Source: Bacteroidales bacterium (GTDB lineage Bacteria; Bacteroidota; Bacteroidia; Bacteroidales; Bacteroidaceae). Taken from it: a stretch of 14,920 bases of DNA. The notes under the pieces were generated by a model, which did no database searches, was not told the origin of the DNA, and saw only the letters and a program-made list of their open reading frames with translations. A program made the translations under genes and the position numbers. Below, one piece after another: positions 13,231 to 14,920 of the stretch. The stretch is taken from NCBI GenBank assembly GCA_004558535.1, contig SFCP01000040.1:1-14920 (forward strand), in the 5' to 3' direction. Numbering within the stretch: the stretch's first letter is position 1; the number at the start of each line of letters is the position of its first letter.

Positions 13231-13494
13231 ATGGCCAGTAGAAAAGACCTGAAGAAACAAATTAACAACATCTGTGGTGAACTCTTTGCCGACTGCGTAG
13301 CACTGAAAATGTGCGAGCAGGGTAATGACGAACAACTCAACGAGGTGATGTTGGAAATCTGGGATTTGCGTCGCGAATATGTGTCGCGGATCAGTCATAC
13401 TGAGAAGTTGAGCGAGCGCGTCTTCTACAAGAAACTTCGTGCCGAGTTCAGCGAAAAAGCTGAAGCCTTGAGCAAGAAGATTATCTCCTGCTAA
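13231..13494 (+). CDS. Small helical hypothetical protein
   Basis: An 87-residue protein that I do not recognise. It is charged and strongly helical by composition, with three cysteines (residues 15, 22 and 28, in ICGELFADCVALKMC) and one at the C-terminus. There is no signal peptide or membrane segment. It follows the gamma subunit gene by 55 bases on the same strand with similar base composition, and begins with a clean ATG and MASRKDLKKQ. The lack of stops, the codon use and the position support a real gene. A function in iron-sulphur or redox biology would be speculation. Confidence 0.72.
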   Translation: MASRKDLKKQINNICGELFADCVALKMCEQGNDEQLNEVMLEIWDLRREYVSRISHTEKLSERVFYKKLRAEFSEKAEALSKKIISC

Positions 13495-13588
13495 TTTTTT
13501 CGCAGCACGTGACTGAATACGCCTGTCCTGTCCTCCCTGCAATCGGGAACGGTGATAGGGGTGTTTGAGCGTGCATTGCCATCCGCCT

Positions 13589-14179
13589 ATGTGGAAAGGA
13601 ATTTGCAGTAAAATACTTTACGGCATGATGGGGTGGCGTGTGGAGCGAACGGTTCCCCACGCGGACAAGTGCGTCATTTGTGTGGCGCCCCATACCAGCA
13701 ACTGGGACTTCATCATAGCCGAGCTATATTATGGCAGCATAGGCCGCAAGGCCGGCTTCCTCATGAAAAAGGAGTGGTTTGTCTGGCCTTTGGGCATCCT
13801 GTTCCGCAAGTTGGGCGGCGTGCCGGTGGTGCGCAGCCGCAAGACGAGCCTGACCGACCAACTGGCCGAGCGGGCGCGGGAAGCAGAGCGCTTTGAGTTG
13901 GCCGTGACGCCCGAGGGCACCCGCTCGCTTGCCACCACGTGGAAGCGCGGGTTCTACTTCATTGCGCTGAAAGCCGAATTGCCCATTCTGCTCTACGCGA
14001 TAGATTATCCTGGCAAGCGTATCGTTTGCACCAAAGTCCTACATCCTTCGGGTAATGTGGAGCAGGATATGAAAATCATCATGGATTACTACCGCCCCTA
14101 TCAGGGTAAATATCCCGACAAGTTCGCCGTAGAAGAAATTGGAGAGGCTTCGGGAGAGACTGATCAGCGGTCGCAATGA
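13589..14179 (+). CDS. PlsC-type 1-acylglycerol-3-phosphate acyltransferase family protein
   Basis: A 196-residue acyltransferase (PF01553 family) that would transfer a fatty-acyl group to a lysophospholipid or similar acceptor at the inner membrane. The catalytic HxxxxD motif is HTSNWD at 35-40; the later motifs are GGVPVVR at 76-82 and TPEGTRS at 107-113. It is short, without the N-terminal membrane helix found in many PlsC enzymes, resembling the small soluble LPLAT subgroup. The ATG at 13589 is chosen; TTG at 13565 and GTG at 13571 are in frame but less likely. It sits between the hypothetical protein and the tRNA gene, and no terminator is obvious after it. The acceptor cannot be told. 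Confidence 0.87.
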   Translation: MWKGICSKILYGMMGWRVERTVPHADKCVICVAPHTSNWDFIIAELYYGSIGRKAGFLMKKEWFVWPLGILFRKLGGVPVVRSRKTSLTDQLAERAREAERFELAVTPEGTRSLATTWKRGFYFIALKAELPILLYAIDYPGKRIVCTKVLHPSGNVEQDMKIIMDYYRPYQGKYPDKFAVEEIGEASGETDQRSQ

Positions 14180-14194
14180 AAAAGGCGGCGTAAA

Positions 14195-14226
14195 TTTGGT
14201 AGGGAACAAGGAAATCCGTATCTTTG
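14195..14226 (+). promoter_or_regulatory. Promoter of the tRNA-Arg gene
   Basis: TTTG at 14195-14198, 20 bases, then TATCTTTG at 14219-14226, a full match to the Bacteroidota consensus. The predicted start near 14233 lies about five bases before the mature tRNA, so the 5' leader would be very short. Confidence 0.75.
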
Positions 14227-14237
14227 TGCCCGATTAA

Positions 14238-14311
14238 GGCTCCGTAGCTTAGCTGAATAGAGCGTCAGATTCCGGTTCTGAAGGTCCTGGGTTTGAATCC
14301 CAGCGGGGTCA
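14238..14311 (+). tRNA. tRNA-Arg (anticodon CCG)
   Basis: The complete cloverleaf can be folded over 74 bases. Acceptor GGCTCCG pairs with CGGGGTC (two wobbles), with A as discriminator. The D-stem is GCTT/GAGC, the anticodon stem TCAGA/TCTGA with loop TTCCGGT, and the T-stem CTGGG/CCCAG with loop TTTGAAT. The anticodon CCG reads CGG arginine codons. The 3' CCA is not encoded (ACAAG follows), so it must be added after transcription. Confidence 0.95.
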
Positions 14312-14315
14312 CAAG

Positions 14316-14373
14316 CATACAAACTGAGGGCGTGTCGTAGATAGTTTTTTACGACGCGCCCTCAGTTTGTATG
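14316..14373. repeat. 24-bp near-perfect palindrome just after the tRNA gene
   Basis: Arms 14316-14339 and 14350-14373 are complementary over 24 bases with one G/T wobble position, around a 10-base loop rich in T (14340-14349). It begins four bases after the tRNA. It is far longer than a typical terminator, and no T-tract follows on either strand. It may stop tRNA transcription or set the 3' end for processing, but the length suggests a REP- or MITE-like repeat copied elsewhere in the genome. Confidence 0.8.
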
Positions 14374-14491
14374 GACGGCTGGGAGAGATTTTATGAGTGG
14401 GATGAATCGTGTATTTTTCTCCGGTTTAGTTTTGCGCAGCGGCGACTTGCGGTCGTAAGAATATGGTGCAGGAGGACCCTTCGCCAAGGTA

Positions 14492-14528
14492 CAAAAAAGA
14501 ACCTGTGGGAAAAAATCCCAACAGGTTT
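14492..14528 (-). terminator. Rho-independent terminator of the small lipoprotein gene
   Basis: Read on minus, AACCTGT then GGGA pairs with TCCC then ACAGGTT (14527-14516 with 14510-14500), with one bulged base and a short T-rich loop, followed by CTTTTTT (14499-14493). It lies about 75 bases beyond the lipoprotein stop codon. The only other structure in 14374-14600 is an 8-bp inverted pair, TAATTAAG at 14562-14569 with CTTAATTA at 14596-14603, which covers the stop codon. Confidence 0.75.
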
Positions 14529-14600
14529 CAATTCTCTCTTTTGTTCGTTAAGCTTACGAACTAATTAAGATGCGGGTTGCTTTTGCTTTCCCGGGCTTAA

Positions 14601-14819
14601 TTATTCAGCAACAACGCTGTCAGTGCTGTCAACGCTGTCATTTGCTTCGGGCTGAGCCTCAGCATTAGCTACGCTGTCAGCAACCTTAGCTACGCTGTCT
14701 ACGCTATCTGCGCTATCAGCAGAGTCGTTGGCTACTTCAGTAGCACCACCACAAGAGGAGAAAGAAACAGCGAAAGACATTGCAGCGCAAGCTACGAACA
14801 AGAAAACTAACTTCTTCAT
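14601..14819 (-). CDS. Small acidic Asp-Ser-rich lipoprotein
   Basis: A 72-residue precursor. The ATG at 14819 is chosen because it starts a standard lipoprotein signal: MKKLVFLFVACAAMSFAVS then FSSC, with Cys23 as the likely lipidation site. The mature 50 residues are low-complexity and acidic, with eight Asp-Ser pairs, several spaced three residues apart (Asp32, 35, 38, 41 and 61, 64, 67), and a single Lys. No folded domain is apparent. The repeats appear in the DNA as four exact copies of ACGCTGTC on the plus strand. The gene has its own promoter and terminator, so it is a single-gene unit. It could be an abundant surface or periplasmic spacer protein; the function is unknown. Confidence 0.8.
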   Translation of the reverse strand: MKKLVFLFVACAAMSFAVSFSSCGGATEVANDSADSADSVDSVAKVADSVANAEAQPEANDSVDSTDSVVAE

Positions 14820-14870
14820 TTTTGTTTGTAAGTTTTTAGTTAAACAATCAATTGCTTCATTAAAACGGTG

Positions 14871-14901
14871 CAAAGGTACGGACTTTTCGGTTACCAACAA
14901 A
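14871..14901 (-). promoter_or_regulatory. Promoter of the small lipoprotein gene
   Basis: Read on minus, TTTG (14901-14898), 19 bases, then TACCTTTG (14878-14871), a full consensus match. The predicted start near 14865 leaves an AT-rich leader of about 45 bases before the ATG, typical of well-expressed Bacteroidota genes. Confidence 0.75.
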
Positions 14902-14920
14902 TTTTTCCCGGCTTTTTTTG

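Noticed and set aside
14238..14373. tRNA plus palindrome as an integration (att) site of a mobile element.
   Set aside because: No integrase gene and no repeat of the tRNA 3' end is visible in the window.
14371..14568. 65-residue frame after the tRNA palindrome.
   Set aside because: Starts inside the palindrome, runs through the opposite-strand terminator and has no recognisable features.
14601..14900. Longer 99-residue version of the lipoprotein starting at 14900.
   Set aside because: Its first 27 residues cover the promoter and leader; the internal ATG at 14819 begins the lipoprotein signal.

Overview
The window reads as chromosomal DNA of a GC-rich member of the Bacteroidales (phylum Bacteroidota), possibly Prevotellaceae. 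This is inferred from three things. Bacteroidota-type promoters (TAnnTTTG at -7, often with TTTG about 20 bases upstream) precede several genes. Strong Shine-Dalgarno sequences are absent. The gene families are typical of the order: a long acyl-CoA dehydrogenase, a YtrA-like GntR/ABC locus with an outer-membrane barrel, a FucP-type permease, and a VorB-type 2-oxoacid:ferredoxin oxidoreductase. No database search was possible, so the genus is a guess.

Layout. 3-1709 (+): acyl-CoA dehydrogenase ending in a strong terminator. 1884-2297 (-): secreted PPC-like domain protein, convergent with it. 2298-2949: AT-richer gap without a convincing gene. It holds a perfect hairpin, a nested AGGACTT palindrome, a minus-strand promoter match and a plus-strand promoter with a 22-base palindrome at the predicted start. 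2950-7441 (+): ABC ATPase, permease, GntR regulator, then an outer-membrane beta-barrel protein after a leader containing a large hairpin; a terminator follows. 7640-9426 (+): rhamnose-mutarotase-family protein and FucP-type sugar permease. 9578-13175 (+): small TPR protein, then a 2-oxoacid:ferredoxin oxidoreductase with ferredoxin fused to the alpha subunit, a small two-helix membrane protein, the TPP-binding beta subunit and the gamma subunit. 13231-14179 (+): small hypothetical protein and PlsC-type acyltransferase. 14238-14311 (+): tRNA-Arg(CCG) with its own promoter, followed by a 24-bp near-perfect palindrome. 14601-14819 (-): small acidic Asp-Ser-rich lipoprotein with its own promoter and terminator.

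How the genes fit together. The 2950-5048 cassette looks like a self-regulated export or envelope-stress locus: the GntR protein may bind the palindrome at the promoter. The 7640-9426 pair suggests uptake and anomer conversion of a 6-deoxy sugar such as L-fucose. The 9578-13175 cluster is a ferredoxin-linked oxidoreductase for anaerobic 2-oxoacid metabolism. The acyl-CoA dehydrogenase probably works with an electron-transfer flavoprotein encoded outside the window.

Most of the window is ordinary core metabolism. The least explained parts are the structured gap at 2470-2745, which may encode a small RNA or long leader on the minus strand, the hairpin leader before the outer-membrane protein, and the palindrome after the tRNA. 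No CRISPR array, insertion sequence, phage gene or clear new defence system was seen.
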